From the NCBI RefSeq assembly GCF_031426495.1, contig NZ_JANPLK010000019.1, positions 1 through 64,000 on the forward strand: a DNA stretch of 64,000 bases. The letters are read 5' to 3'. The stretch comes from Gemmatimonas sp. GTDB taxonomy: Bacteria; Gemmatimonadota; Gemmatimonadetes; Gemmatimonadales; Gemmatimonadaceae. Shown piece by piece: positions 1-8,384 of this stretch. The translations under genes and the position numbers were made by a program. Within the stretch, counting starts at the first letter, position 1, and each line of letters starts with the position of its first letter. A model generated the notes under the pieces. It was not told the DNA's origin and did not search any database. It worked only from the letters and a program-made list of their open reading frames with translations.

Positions 1-213
1 GATGACCGATTCCGCCGCAGCAACCGGGGCCCGAGCGAGGAGGACCGCAAAAAATATGAGTCTCTGTCTGAAAAGTCGCGCGACAAGTTCCGCGAGGCGC
101 TGCGGGAGAAGTTCAGTGATGAAAAGTTCCGTAACGCGCCTGAAGAGGACCGCCGCAACGCTGTGCGGACCATCTTTGAAAAGATTGAGAAGGAAGACAA
201 AGGCGGTCGTTAA
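1..213 (+). CDS. C-terminal fragment of a charged hypothetical protein
   Basis: The reading frame that starts at base 1 is open up to a TAA at 211-213 and encodes about 70 residues, so the gene begins outside the window. The fragment is very rich in Arg, Lys, Glu and Asp and looks like a continuous amphipathic helix, with short repeated words such as KFRE, KFSD and KFRN. It has no membrane segment. This frame is preferred over the overlapping frame running further right, which has Arg/Ser-rich codon usage untypical of a real protein. I do not recognise the family. Confidence 0.55.
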   Translation, partial: DDRFRRSNRGPSEEDRKKYESLSEKSRDKFREALREKFSDEKFRNAPEEDRRNAVRTIFEKIEKEDKGGR

Positions 214-264
214 AACCGCGCCACGTCTGTTCAGCATTTCACCACGATTTTCCCGACCCAGTTC

Positions 265-324
265 ATGCATCGCAGCTTTTTTGCCCTCGTCCTTTGCCTT
301 TTTGCTTCTCCCCTTTTTGTGTAG
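265..324 (+). other. Signal-peptide leader ending in an in-frame TAG, upstream of the S9 peptidase
   Basis: An ATG at 265 opens a frame that encodes MHRSFFALVLCLFASPLFV, a typical secretion signal, and then meets TAG at 322-324. The same frame continues after the stop as GQNAPEPP and runs without another stop into the S9 peptidase to 2472. A CAG (Gln) to TAG change would join the two. The leader therefore appears to be the original start of the peptidase gene. It could be a real nonsense mutation, a sequencing error, or a suppressed stop. Confidence 0.7.
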
Positions 325-354
325 GGACAGAACGCTCCTGAACCGCCTGTCCCC

Positions 355-2472
355 GTGGTGGCGCCAGCTACCCAGCCCCCGCCTTCGGAGCGTGGAGCCA
401 CCTTGGTAACGCCGCCGCCTGACGCTCCGGCCTCCGAGCGTGGTGCTACCCTGGTGACGCCCCCTGCTGGTGCCGGCCCCGGTGCTCCTGGCAGCGGCTT
501 CGGCCCTGGAGGTGGCTTTCCGAGCGGGGGTGGACGTGGCGGCTTCGGACAGCAGGACACGACGCAGCTGCAACAGCAGCAGCAGCAGGACGACGCGCAG
601 CTTGCCGGCGCGGCCGCGAATCGGCCGTCACGCGCTGCGGTGACCTGGTCGAGCGATTCGAAGGCATTTCACATCACGCGCACGGACAATCGCGGTGTGA
701 AGGAGATGTACCTGGTGCGTTCGCTCACGGACCCGCGCCCGACGCTCATGTCGTACTCGTATCCGATGCCCGGCGAAGACAGCATTCCGAAGCCGGAACT
801 CTGGACATTCCTGCGCGGCGACAAGACGGCGAAGAAGGCGCCGATCGACAAGTGGCGCGACCAGCGTTTGGTAGCCACACCGCAGGTTGGCGTAATCACC
901 GGTGGTGGACGCGGTGCAGGTGCCGGTGGGCCCGGCGGCCCGGGCGCGGGTCAGGGCTACTTCGTTGGCAAGAAGGGCGACATGCTGCGCTTCGTGCGCC
1001 GCGACCGGTTGCAGCGCAACGTGGAGTTCGTGGAGCTCAACATCGCCACCGGCGCGAGCAAGACCCTCGTGAGCGATACCAAGGGCGACTTCGGTTCGCT
1101 CGAGATCCAGGCGCCGATTTACGTGAAGGAAGGCGGCGACTTCATCTGGTTCTCGGAGCGCGACGGGTGGGGCCACTACTATCTGTACAGCAACGATGGA
1201 AAGCTGAAGCGGCTGCTCACGCCTGGTGAATGGCGTGCCGATGCCGTCATGGCCGTGGACAGCATCCGCGGCATCGCATGGATTCGCGGCGAAGGGCGCG
1301 AGAAGGGCGAGAATCTGTACAACCAGCACCTCTATCGCGTCGGCCTGTACGACGGCAGCATCGCGCTGCTCGACGGCGGCAACTTCAACCACAACTCACT
1401 GCCGTCGAAGAATCGCAACTACATCGTCGACATGGCGTCGCGTGTCGACACGGTGCCGCGTGTCATCCTGCGCGACGGTTTGACCGGACGCCCGGTGATG
1501 GATCTCGAGGAAGCCGACCTGTCCGCGCTCAAGGCAGCGGGCTGGAAGTATGCGGAGACATTCGAGGTGCTCGCGGCCGATGGGGTGACGCGCATCTTCG
1601 GCAACATGTGGAAGCCGTTCGACTTCGACAGCACGAAGAAGTATCCGATCATCACGTACGTGTATCCGGGCCCGCAGACCGAAGGTACGACCACGGGCTT
1701 CAGCGTGCGCGGCCCGCTCATGCAGCTCGCGCAGCTCGGCTTCATCGTGATCGAAGTCGGACATCGCGGCGGCAGCCCGCTCCGCTCGCTCGCATATCAT
1801 CGCTACGGCTACGGCAACATGCGCGACTATGCGCTGGCCGATAAGAAGTACGCGATCGAGCAGCTCGGTGCGCGCCACACGTTCATCGATCTCGACAAGG
1901 TCGGCATTTTCGGCCACTCCGGTGGTGGCTTCATGACCGCCGCCGCCCTGCTCCTTCCGCCGTACAACGAATTCTTCAAGGTGGGCTGGTCGGAATCGGG
2001 CAATCACGACAACAACATCTACAACCAGAACTGGAGCGAGTGGAACCACGGCGTGAAGGTCATCGCCAAGGCCGACAGCGCCGCCGGTGCGGTGCGTGCC
2101 GGTGGTACCGGCGCGGCGCGTCGTGGCGGACCTGGCGCGAACGCTGCTGCCAAGGAAGTGGTGCAGGATTCCACGAACGCCGACAAGATCAAGTTCGATA
2201 TCCGCGTGCCCACCAACGATGAACTCGCCGGCAACCTCAAGGGCAACCTCGCCCTCGCCACCGGTGATCTCGACAACAACGTGCACCCGGGCGGCACGAT
2301 CCGCCTGGCGAACGCGCTGATCAAGGCCAACAAGCGCTTCGACTTCTTCATCTACCCGGGTGAACCGCACGGCTACCGCGGCACGGGCCCGTACAACCAG
2401 CGCATGCTGATGGAGTACTTCGCCGAACACCTTTTGGGCGATTACTACCGCGGCAACGGCGAGATCAAGTAA
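355..2472 (+). CDS. S9 family (DPP IV-like) serine peptidase
   Basis: The 705-residue open frame is counted from the GTG at 355, the first possible start after the TAG at 322. The N-terminus holds two copies of SERGATLVTPP and Gly/Pro/Gln-rich low-complexity sequence. The middle is the expected beta-propeller region. The C-terminal alpha/beta-hydrolase domain shows the nucleophile elbow GHSGGG with Ser522, the acid in GDLDNNV (Asp640) and the base in EPHGY (His672), the S9 triad order. A Gly/Ala-rich insert lies near residues 575-600. Without the upstream leader the protein would lack an export signal, although the family is usually periplasmic. The substrate is probably short peptides. Confidence 0.85.
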   Translation: MVAPATQPPPSERGATLVTPPPDAPASERGATLVTPPAGAGPGAPGSGFGPGGGFPSGGGRGGFGQQDTTQLQQQQQQDDAQLAGAAANRPSRAAVTWSSDSKAFHITRTDNRGVKEMYLVRSLTDPRPTLMSYSYPMPGEDSIPKPELWTFLRGDKTAKKAPIDKWRDQRLVATPQVGVITGGGRGAGAGGPGGPGAGQGYFVGKKGDMLRFVRRDRLQRNVEFVELNIATGASKTLVSDTKGDFGSLEIQAPIYVKEGGDFIWFSERDGWGHYYLYSNDGKLKRLLTPGEWRADAVMAVDSIRGIAWIRGEGREKGENLYNQHLYRVGLYDGSIALLDGGNFNHNSLPSKNRNYIVDMASRVDTVPRVILRDGLTGRPVMDLEEADLSALKAAGWKYAETFEVLAADGVTRIFGNMWKPFDFDSTKKYPIITYVYPGPQTEGTTTGFSVRGPLMQLAQLGFIVIEVGHRGGSPLRSLAYHRYGYGNMRDYALADKKYAIEQLGARHTFIDLDKVGIFGHSGGGFMTAAALLLPPYNEFFKVGWSESGNHDNNIYNQNWSEWNHGVKVIAKADSAAGAVRAGGTGAARRGGPGANAAAKEVVQDSTNADKIKFDIRVPTNDELAGNLKGNLALATGDLDNNVHPGGTIRLANALIKANKRFDFFIYPGEPHGYRGTGPYNQRMLMEYFAEHLLGDYYRGNGEIK

Positions 2473-2479
2473 GACACAC

Positions 2480-2521
2480 CGAAGTCGCCGACTGCGCGCC
2501 TTTGCTCAGTCGGCGACTTCG
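2480..2521. terminator. Stem-loop between the S9 peptidase and the convergent cysteine-cluster gene
   Basis: Perfect 15-bp inverted repeat (CGAAGTCGCCGACTG at 2480-2494, complement at 2507-2521) with a 12-nt loop, starting 7 nt after the TAA of the peptidase. The right arm overlaps the last codons of the minus-strand gene. There is no clear U-tract, so it may be a bidirectional terminator or an mRNA-protecting hairpin. Confidence 0.6.
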
Positions 2522-3414
2522 GGAATTTCCACGAACTGTCCGCCGTGCAGCATCGTCCCGTCATAGTGCACGAAGAATGCGCGCACCGGACGACCATCGC
2601 CGTACAGGAATCGAATCTCGTTCAGTCCGTCGCAGTAGAACTGATTGCAGATGTCTGCCCGCATGTCGCGCGGGAGGGCGCACCCACCGGCCTGCTGGTA
2701 GATGCATCCCGAAGACATCGTGCGAGAGGGGACATGACCGAGATAGTCGGCGATCACCGCATCGTCCTCGCGACCGGGGTGTCGAAGCAGATACCGCGCC
2801 ATGGAGTCCTCGCCGTGATACGCGTGATCACCACCACCGCGGCAGCAGTTGCCGCGACAGGCGCCACATCCGGCTCCCAAAATCGCCAGTTCGGCTCGAC
2901 GCCGCGGCGTGAGCGGCTCCTCCTCCGGCGGTGCGACAGCGGCCAGCGAGGGCGCGGCCCCCACGGACAACCGCTGTCGGGCACCCGCGAGCTTTTTCCG
3001 CAGGTGCACTTCGAATTCGCGGCGGCGACGCGCCGGCAAACGCGTCACGCGGTCCGGATTCTTCGGTATCACCGACAATGCATAGCTCCGGCCTGCTGCG
3101 GCGGTCAGCCCCTGCGCGGCCGCCGCCTGCTCCTGATACGCGGGCGCCGTCGCGAGAATGGTCGCCCGCGCCTCGCGCAGGGCGGCCGTGGGACGCTCCA
3201 CCAACAACACGTGCCGGCATCGCGCGCCGCCACAGTGCCGCGCCGCCCGCAGCAGTGGTGGTACCGGCCGTGTGCAAATCAGACACTTCTCGTGCGCGGG
3301 GATAGCCGCGAAGCGAAAGGCACAGATCGGCGATTCGCACACCACCGACGCGGCGGCGCGCCACGCAGGTAGGGCCTTCCCGCATATCGCACAATCCGAT
3401 CGGTCCGTCTGCAT
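2506..3414 (-). CDS. Cysteine-cluster protein with a C-terminal YkgJ-like metal-binding domain
   Basis: 302 residues from the ATG at 3412-3414. The N-terminal 70 residues carry at least four paired cysteines (CAIC, CESPIC, CLIC, CGGARC), suggesting zinc-ribbon-like sites. A basic linker follows. The C-terminal 120 residues contain CGACRGNCC, then GCIYQQAGGC and CNQFYC, the pattern of the YkgJ/UPF0153 family of putative Zn/Fe-S binding proteins. The frame remains open upstream of the chosen start, but that extension is Arg/His/Gln-rich and overlaps the divergent DUF2721 gene. Function is unknown; metal binding is inferred from the cysteine spacing. Confidence 0.75.
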   Translation of the reverse strand: MQTDRSDCAICGKALPAWRAAASVVCESPICAFRFAAIPAHEKCLICTRPVPPLLRAARHCGGARCRHVLLVERPTAALREARATILATAPAYQEQAAAAQGLTAAAGRSYALSVIPKNPDRVTRLPARRRREFEVHLRKKLAGARQRLSVGAAPSLAAVAPPEEEPLTPRRRAELAILGAGCGACRGNCCRGGGDHAYHGEDSMARYLLRHPGREDDAVIADYLGHVPSRTMSSGCIYQQAGGCALPRDMRADICNQFYCDGLNEIRFLYGDGRPVRAFFVHYDGTMLHGGQFVEIPEVAD

Positions 3415-3519
3415 GGCGGGTGGGATGAAGAAGAGTGGCGACGCGCGGTCGGGTCGCTCGGATAATCTGCGGACGCATCGGCGATCCCGCAGGAGCCTCC
3501 CCGGTGTCATCTTTGCTGT

Positions 3520-3960
3520 ATGCAGCCAGACGTCCGAATTTCCGCCATCGCCCACGTCATTCAACTGGCGATCGCACCGGTCTTCATGCTCACCGGTATC
3601 GGCTCGCTGCTCGGCGTGCTCACGAATCGCCTCGGCCGTATCATCGACCGCGCGCGAGCCCTCGAAGACAGACTCATCGATGTCACGGGCGAGCACAAGC
3701 ATGTGATGGGCTCCGACCTGAACATGCTGGCCCGGCGCGCCCGGCACATCAATCACGCGATCAGCCTGTGTACGATCGCCGCCCTGCTGGTCTGCCTGAT
3801 GATCGCCATTCTGTTCATCAGCGCGTTCTTCACGGCGGACATTTCGCGCGTGGTGGCCACCTGCTTTGTCCTGTCGATGGCGGCGCTCATTGCCGGCCTC
3901 GTGAGCTTCTTGCGGGAAATTCAGCTCGCCATGCGGTCGTTGCGCATCGGGCCGCACTGA
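3520..3960 (+). CDS. DUF2721 family membrane protein
   Basis: 146 residues. The first segment (about 9-33) is hydrophobic and followed by LGVLTNRLGRIIDRARALEDR, the conserved start of DUF2721 proteins. Two more hydrophobic segments lie near 80-100 and 107-128. The length and the three-segment topology fit the family, whose function is unknown. It is divergent from the cysteine-cluster gene (105 bp between starts), so a shared promoter region is likely at 3415-3519. Confidence 0.85.
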   Translation: MQPDVRISAIAHVIQLAIAPVFMLTGIGSLLGVLTNRLGRIIDRARALEDRLIDVTGEHKHVMGSDLNMLARRARHINHAISLCTIAALLVCLMIAILFISAFFTADISRVVATCFVLSMAALIAGLVSFLREIQLAMRSLRIGPH

Positions 3961-3983
3961 CGGCATCCGTCGCGCCACGATAC

Positions 3984-4020
3984 ACGAGGGGCCACCAGCG
4001 CGACGCTGGTGGCCCCTCGT
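3984..4020. terminator. Perfect 17-bp stem-loop between convergent genes
   Basis: ACGAGGGGCCACCAGCG at 3984-4000 and its exact complement at 4004-4020, separated by only CGA. It lies midway between the stop of the DUF2721 gene (3960) and the stop of the convergent cold-shock gene (4046). It probably terminates both genes. No T-tract follows on either strand. Confidence 0.75.
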
Positions 4021-4045
4021 GCGATGCATGACGACCAGCGCCGTC

Positions 4046-4255
4046 TTAGTGAACCTTCACGACCTGCTCGGCCGCCGGACCCTTCTGGCCCTGCACGATG
4101 TCGAATTCGACACGCTCGCCCTCAGCCAAGGTGCGAAATCCGCCGCCCTGAATCGCCGAGTGGTGAACGAAGCAATCCTTCGAGCCGTCGTCGGGCGTGA
4201 TGAATCCAAAGCCCTTGGCGTCATTGAACCACTTCACCTTGCCGGTCGTACGCAT
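4046..4255 (-). CDS. Cold-shock protein (CspA family)
   Basis: 69 residues, a single OB-fold cold-shock domain that binds single-stranded RNA/DNA and acts as an RNA chaperone. RNP1 appears as KGFGFI and RNP2 as CFVHHSAI, both with the expected aromatic residues; GKVKWFN near the N-terminus and VVKVH at the end are typical. The ATG at 4253-4255 is preceded by GGGAG at good spacing, which decides the start against an in-frame upstream extension. The length is normal for the family. Confidence 0.95.
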   Translation of the reverse strand: MRTTGKVKWFNDAKGFGFITPDDGSKDCFVHHSAIQGGGFRTLAEGERVEFDIVQGQKGPAAEQVVKVH

Positions 4256-4599
4256 GGCACTGCTCCCGTTGCTGTGTGTTCGGAGTCCGGCCCTGCCGTA
4301 CGCACCGAGCACTCGTGTGATTCGCGGACCAGACCCCCGCGTGGGTCGCCGATGCCGTGCGCCATCAGCTCAGCATCCAAACTCGAGACCGCCGTGTATA
4401 CAAAAAGGGACCCGCATGTCGCCAGGTCCCCGAAGTCGCCTGCTGCGCGTTTCCCGCGCCGTGGCGCGGCTATCGTGTTTCGAATGCCCCACACGGTAGG
4501 GTCGACCTTGGGGAGTTGTCAACAGAATTTTTTCCCGGGCATTCAGCGCTCCAGACGCTCCGGCTGGACGCCTGACGCCCGGAGCCCCAGCTTCACGCC
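4256..4599. other. Divergent intergenic region: csp leader and hydrolase promoter
   Basis: 344 bp without a convincing gene. On the minus strand it would hold the promoter and the long 5' leader usual for cold-shock mRNAs. On the plus strand it precedes the alpha/beta hydrolase. Short open frames here have no protein-like composition. I could not assign -35/-10 boxes with confidence; the AT-richest stretch is at about 4515-4535. Confidence 0.4.
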
Positions 4600-5595
4600 A
4601 TGCCAATTCCCGCGCGCCCTCAGACACCACGGCGCACCGCATTGCTGCCTGCAGCCATCGCGCTGATCCTCACGGCGCCGGCGTCCATCGCCCCGGTGAC
4701 GGCGACCGCGCAGAGCGTCGCGCCGGCGAGTCCCGCCCCGCGCCTCATGCGGGCCGGCGATGTGGACACGGTGCCACTCCGTGATGCAGGTGTGCGCATC
4801 GCCTACGGGCGCGACTCGTTGCAGTTCGGTGAACTCCGGCTCCCCAACGGCGCGACGAACAGCAATCGGGCACCGATCGCCATCATCATTCATGGCGGCT
4901 GCTGGTACTCGCCGTATGCCTCGGTTCGGAATAGCGCGCCGCTGGCCGACGCCCTCGCGCAGTCCGGGGTGGCCACCTGGAACGTCGAGTACCGGCGTTA
5001 CAACAATCCGGGGGGCGGCTGGACCGGCACGTTTCGGGATGTCGCCGACGGGGCCGACTACGTCCGTACACTGGCCAAGCTCTATCCCATCGACACGACC
5101 CGCCTGGTGCTCGCCGGCCATTCCGCCGGCGGCCACCTCGCGCTCTGGCTCGCGTCGCGTCATTCGCTCGACCGCGCCAGTCCGCTCTTCGGCGGTACAC
5201 CGATGTCCGTGCGTGGTGTCGTCTCCGTAGGCGGCATCGCGGATCTGCGCGAGTTCTACGGCCGCGAGCGGAACACATGCGGCAATCCCGCCGTGGAATC
5301 GCTGCTCGGTGGCGTTCCGGATAGCGTGCCGGCGCGCCTTCGCGACGCGTCGCCGATCGAGCGGCTGCCGCTGGGCGTGCCCTCCGTGCACATCGCCGGC
5401 GATCGCGATTTTATCGCGCCCATTGCCGTACGTGAGGCCTTCGCGACCGCCGCCACGGCGCGCGGCGACAAGGCACGCGTCCTCACCATCGTTGGCGACG
5501 GTCACTTCGAAGCCATGACGCCGTACAAGGCCGCCGGTCGCGCGGTGATCGACGCCATACGCGCCTTGCTCGGCTTGCCCCCCGCCGCGCACTGA
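4600..5595 (+). CDS. Secreted alpha/beta hydrolase (BD-FAE / kynurenine formamidase-like)
   Basis: 331 residues with an N-terminal signal peptide (hydrophobic core around 14-34, likely cleavage near TAQ-S). The hydrolase core shows the oxyanion-hole motif HGGCW, the nucleophile elbow GHSAGGH, an acid after the strand ending HIAGDRDF, and the catalytic His in GDGHFE. HGGxW plus GHSAG is typical of the carboxylesterase / arylformamidase-like branch. The true substrate cannot be read from the sequence. GGAG lies 16 nt before the ATG, rather far. The gene stands alone between divergent csp and the small protein gene downstream. Confidence 0.85.
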   Translation: MPIPARPQTPRRTALLPAAIALILTAPASIAPVTATAQSVAPASPAPRLMRAGDVDTVPLRDAGVRIAYGRDSLQFGELRLPNGATNSNRAPIAIIIHGGCWYSPYASVRNSAPLADALAQSGVATWNVEYRRYNNPGGGWTGTFRDVADGADYVRTLAKLYPIDTTRLVLAGHSAGGHLALWLASRHSLDRASPLFGGTPMSVRGVVSVGGIADLREFYGRERNTCGNPAVESLLGGVPDSVPARLRDASPIERLPLGVPSVHIAGDRDFIAPIAVREAFATAATARGDKARVLTIVGDGHFEAMTPYKAAGRAVIDAIRALLGLPPAAH

Positions 5596-5696
5596 TCGCG
5601 TCGAGTCCGCCAACACCGTCACCTCCGTCTTGTCCATCGGCCTTTACAGGGGACTTCGATACCGGCAACATCAAGGAGCCCCCAACCGGAGTGCTC

Positions 5697-5876
5697 ATGA
5701 AGGATTCGCAGCTCAAGGCGTTGCTCAAGAAGACGGCCGCCAAGGCGTCGCAGCAGAAGAAGCCCTCCCGCAGCCTGTTCGACCCCACACTCGAGGCCAC
5801 CCGCGGCAAGAGCGAACCCCTCGAAGGCTCCGAAGCCGAAGGAATTTTCAAGGAGATGAAGCGCCGCGAGTTCTGA
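5697..5876 (+). CDS. Small Lys-rich hypothetical protein (59 aa)
   Basis: 59 residues from the ATG at 5697; a GTG six bases upstream would add two residues. AAGGAG at 5673-5678 suits the GTG and GGAG at 5688-5691 suits the ATG, so the start is not settled. The protein is basic at the N-terminus (KALLKKTAAKASQQKK) and mixed-charge at the C-terminus, with no membrane segment. It ends 16 nt before the kinase gene and may be co-transcribed with it. Family not recognised. Confidence 0.6.
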   Translation: MKDSQLKALLKKTAAKASQQKKPSRSLFDPTLEATRGKSEPLEGSEAEGIFKEMKRREF

Positions 5877-5892
5877 CGCCGTAGGGTGCCAC

Positions 5893-7806
5893 ATGAGTAC
5901 TGCTCCTGATCCGGCGTTCGTCGCGCTGCAGACCGCCCTCGCTGGCCGCTTCTCGCTCGAGAGTGAGATCGGACGCGGGGGGATGGGCATTGTCTATCTG
6001 GCGCGCGACGTGATTCTCGAACGTCCGGTCGCGATCAAACTGCTGGCGCCGGCCATCGCCGCGCGCGACGACGTACGGCGCCGGTTCCTGCGTGAAGCGC
6101 GCATCGCCGCCCAGTGCTTTCACCCGAACATCGTCCCCATTCACGGGGTCGAAGAGTCGGGCGATCTGGCGTGGTTCGTCATGGCGTACGTGCCAGGCGA
6201 GACGTTGGCCGATCGCCTGCGCCGGGTCGGACGCCTTCCGGGCGAGAGCATTCGCCGCATCGGTCGTGAGATTGGCTGGGCGTTGTCGTACGCGCACGAG
6301 CGCGGGGTCGTGCACCGGGATGTGAAGCCCGAAAACATCCTCCTCGAGCACGGCACCGATCGTGCCCTCATCGCGGATTTCGGCATCGCCTTTCACGACG
6401 ACTCGTCGGCGCCGGCGATGGTCGGCGTACAGTCGTCGGGTGAAGTGGCCGGGACCGCGCGATTCATGGCCCCCGAACAGGCGCTCGGTGAGAGCCTCGA
6501 TGGACGCGCCGACCTGTACGCACTGGGTGTGACGCTCTATCTCGCGGCCGCCGGTCGATATCCGTACGACGGCCACAGCGCGTTCGCCATTCTGGCCCAG
6601 CAGTCGGTCGCCCGCGCCCCGTCGGTGCGCACGCTCGCGCCACAACTCCCCGAGTCACTGGCGGACGCGATCGATCAGTGCCTCGCGACCAGCGTGGCCG
6701 ATCGGTTCGATACGGCCGCTCGTTTCGTCGCCGCCATCGAGCGCACCCCGGAGGGTGGCGAACTGCCCGCCGAGGCCCGCGAAGTTCGACTCGGCGCGTC
6801 GGGCACCATGACGCTCGTGGAATGGGCAATCGCGATCGCCTTCGCCGGGTTCTTTTTGGTCATCGGAGAACGGGCGGGGTCACTTGGGCGCGGACTCCTT
6901 GTGGGCATGCTGCAGGGCGTCTCGATGCTGGCCGCCGCTGGCATCGCGTTGCGCGGTGGCGAGACCCTTCTGGCCGCCCGACGCGCCCTCACCCACGGCG
7001 TCTCCCCGCAGGATGTGGCCGACGCCCTCGCCCCGGGACCGTCGGCGCTACGCCATCCCATGGGGCCGCTGCGCAGTGCGGCCGTCCTCGGCTCCGCCTT
7101 CCTGCTCGCCATCGCTCAGGGGCACGTGGATCAGTGGTCGCTGCCGTCTGGACTCGAAACCCTCCTCAGTCTGATCACGTGGCTGTTGCCACCCATCATG
7201 ATCAAACGCAGTCTCGCGGCCTCGCGCCAGACCGGTGGCTTCAGCGCCTGGTGCTACAGCTTCCTGCGGAAGCCGCTCGCCACGCGCCTCGTGGGCTGGC
7301 TCGGCGGAAAGACCGCAGTCAACGCCTGGCGGCCGGTACCGGCCGACGCACCCACCGAGATTCTGCTCGGCCAGGCCGCCGATGAGATCTTCGCGCGCCT
7401 GCCGGAGGCCGCCCGTCGGGATCTGCAGGCCCTTCCCGCCGCGGCCGCGGCCTTGGCGCAGGATGCCATCATCCTACGTCGCCGCGCGCTCGAGATCTCG
7501 GGAGAACAACGACTCCGGCGCGCCGCTACGCGGCCCGAGATGCCACGCGAGGAGCGGCAGGCCACCGAAGCCCTCGATCGCGAGCGCGAAGCCGTTCACG
7601 GGCGCCTGGGCGCCACCATCGCCGCCCTCGAGGCCATCCGACTCGACCTGCTCCGCATCGAGACCGGACGTTCGTTGCCGGGGAGCCTCACCGAACAACT
7701 CGAGGTCGTGCGCGATCTGCAGCGCCGGGTGGACGCGTCCGGCGATGTCGAACGTCTGCTCGCCCGCCCCGCCTTGCGACTCGCGTCAGAGCTCACGCCG
7801 GTGTGA
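5893..7806 (+). CDS. Membrane-anchored Ser/Thr protein kinase with C-terminal coiled coil
   Basis: 637 residues. The kinase domain (about 18-280) has the glycine-rich loop GRGGMG, Lys49 in VAIK, catalytic HRDVKPEN with Asp143, the DFG Asp162, and the MAPEQ activation segment. All residues needed for activity are present. Hydrophobic segments occur near 307-326, 338-352, 395-415 and 425-440, so the kinase should face the cytoplasm from the membrane. The C-terminal 170 residues are charged and helical, with the word IRLDLLRIETG, which also occurs in the two kinases at 57.9-62.4 kb. It heads a co-directional group with a lipoprotein and a HerA-like ATPase. Substrates are unknown. Confidence 0.92.
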   Translation: MSTAPDPAFVALQTALAGRFSLESEIGRGGMGIVYLARDVILERPVAIKLLAPAIAARDDVRRRFLREARIAAQCFHPNIVPIHGVEESGDLAWFVMAYVPGETLADRLRRVGRLPGESIRRIGREIGWALSYAHERGVVHRDVKPENILLEHGTDRALIADFGIAFHDDSSAPAMVGVQSSGEVAGTARFMAPEQALGESLDGRADLYALGVTLYLAAAGRYPYDGHSAFAILAQQSVARAPSVRTLAPQLPESLADAIDQCLATSVADRFDTAARFVAAIERTPEGGELPAEAREVRLGASGTMTLVEWAIAIAFAGFFLVIGERAGSLGRGLLVGMLQGVSMLAAAGIALRGGETLLAARRALTHGVSPQDVADALAPGPSALRHPMGPLRSAAVLGSAFLLAIAQGHVDQWSLPSGLETLLSLITWLLPPIMIKRSLAASRQTGGFSAWCYSFLRKPLATRLVGWLGGKTAVNAWRPVPADAPTEILLGQAADEIFARLPEAARRDLQALPAAAAALAQDAIILRRRALEISGEQRLRRAATRPEMPREERQATEALDREREAVHGRLGATIAALEAIRLDLLRIETGRSLPGSLTEQLEVVRDLQRRVDASGDVERLLARPALRLASELTPV

Positions 7807-7860
7807 GATTGCGGGACGGGCGCCTCTCGTGCTGCCCACTGATCCCGAACCCGGTCTCAT

Positions 7861-8382
7861 ATGACTCGCTCGACATTCCTGCTTGTTGCGTCGCTCACCG
7901 CCACGCTCACCGCCTGCGGCGAGAGTAAGTCGGCCCCCGCCGTGGAGAGCACCGCCGCGTCGTCCACCGCGTCCGCGACCGACACCATGAAGGTGCAAGG
8001 CATCTGGTCGGACAGCGTCACCGCTGAATCCGGTTATTTGGCGGAGTACGTGAATGGCAAGCTCGTCGTCATCGAAGAGCAGATGATGCTCGCCGACCGT
8101 ACGCGCTCCGAGCGCGCGTACTTCTACAGCGCCGACTTCACACCGACACGCCTCTTCGAGCATCGCGCGCTCACTGCCGCGTCGAGCAACAGTACGCCGA
8201 AGACGCTGCACTCGCTCCTGAACATCTATCTCACCGGCGACAAGGTCGATTCTGCCACCAAGCAGGTGGATTTCGTAAAGAAGACAGTGCAGCCCTACGA
8301 AATCGAGAACATGCGCAAGCATGAGCGCGAGATCTTCGCCCGCGTGTCCACGACCTACACGGCCCCTCGCACCGACCGCTGA
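7861..8382 (+). CDS. Lipoprotein of unknown function
   Basis: 173 residues with a lipoprotein signal: basic start, hydrophobic core and lipobox LTAC, giving a lipidated Cys19. A Ser/Ala/Thr-rich linker follows, then a compact domain of about 125 residues with alternating strands and several Tyr (YLAEYVNGKLVVIEEQ, RAYFYSADF). No family recognised. Only 2 nt separate its stop from the ATG of the HerA-like gene, so the two are very likely one transcript. Confidence 0.8.
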   Translation: MTRSTFLLVASLTATLTACGESKSAPAVESTAASSTASATDTMKVQGIWSDSVTAESGYLAEYVNGKLVVIEEQMMLADRTRSERAYFYSADFTPTRLFEHRALTAASSNSTPKTLHSLLNIYLTGDKVDSATKQVDFVKKTVQPYEIENMRKHEREIFARVSTTYTAPRTDR

Positions 8383-8384
8383 CC

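Noticed and set aside
2..409. Open frame across the S9 peptidase leader, 135 codons
   Set aside because: Arg/Ser/Pro-rich without protein character; the two neighbouring frames hold the real C-terminal fragment and the peptidase leader.
1396..2430. Long minus-strand open frame opposite the S9 peptidase
   Set aside because: Mirror of a real high-GC gene: Val/Arg/His-rich, no motif, no SD, and the plus strand carries the catalytic triad.
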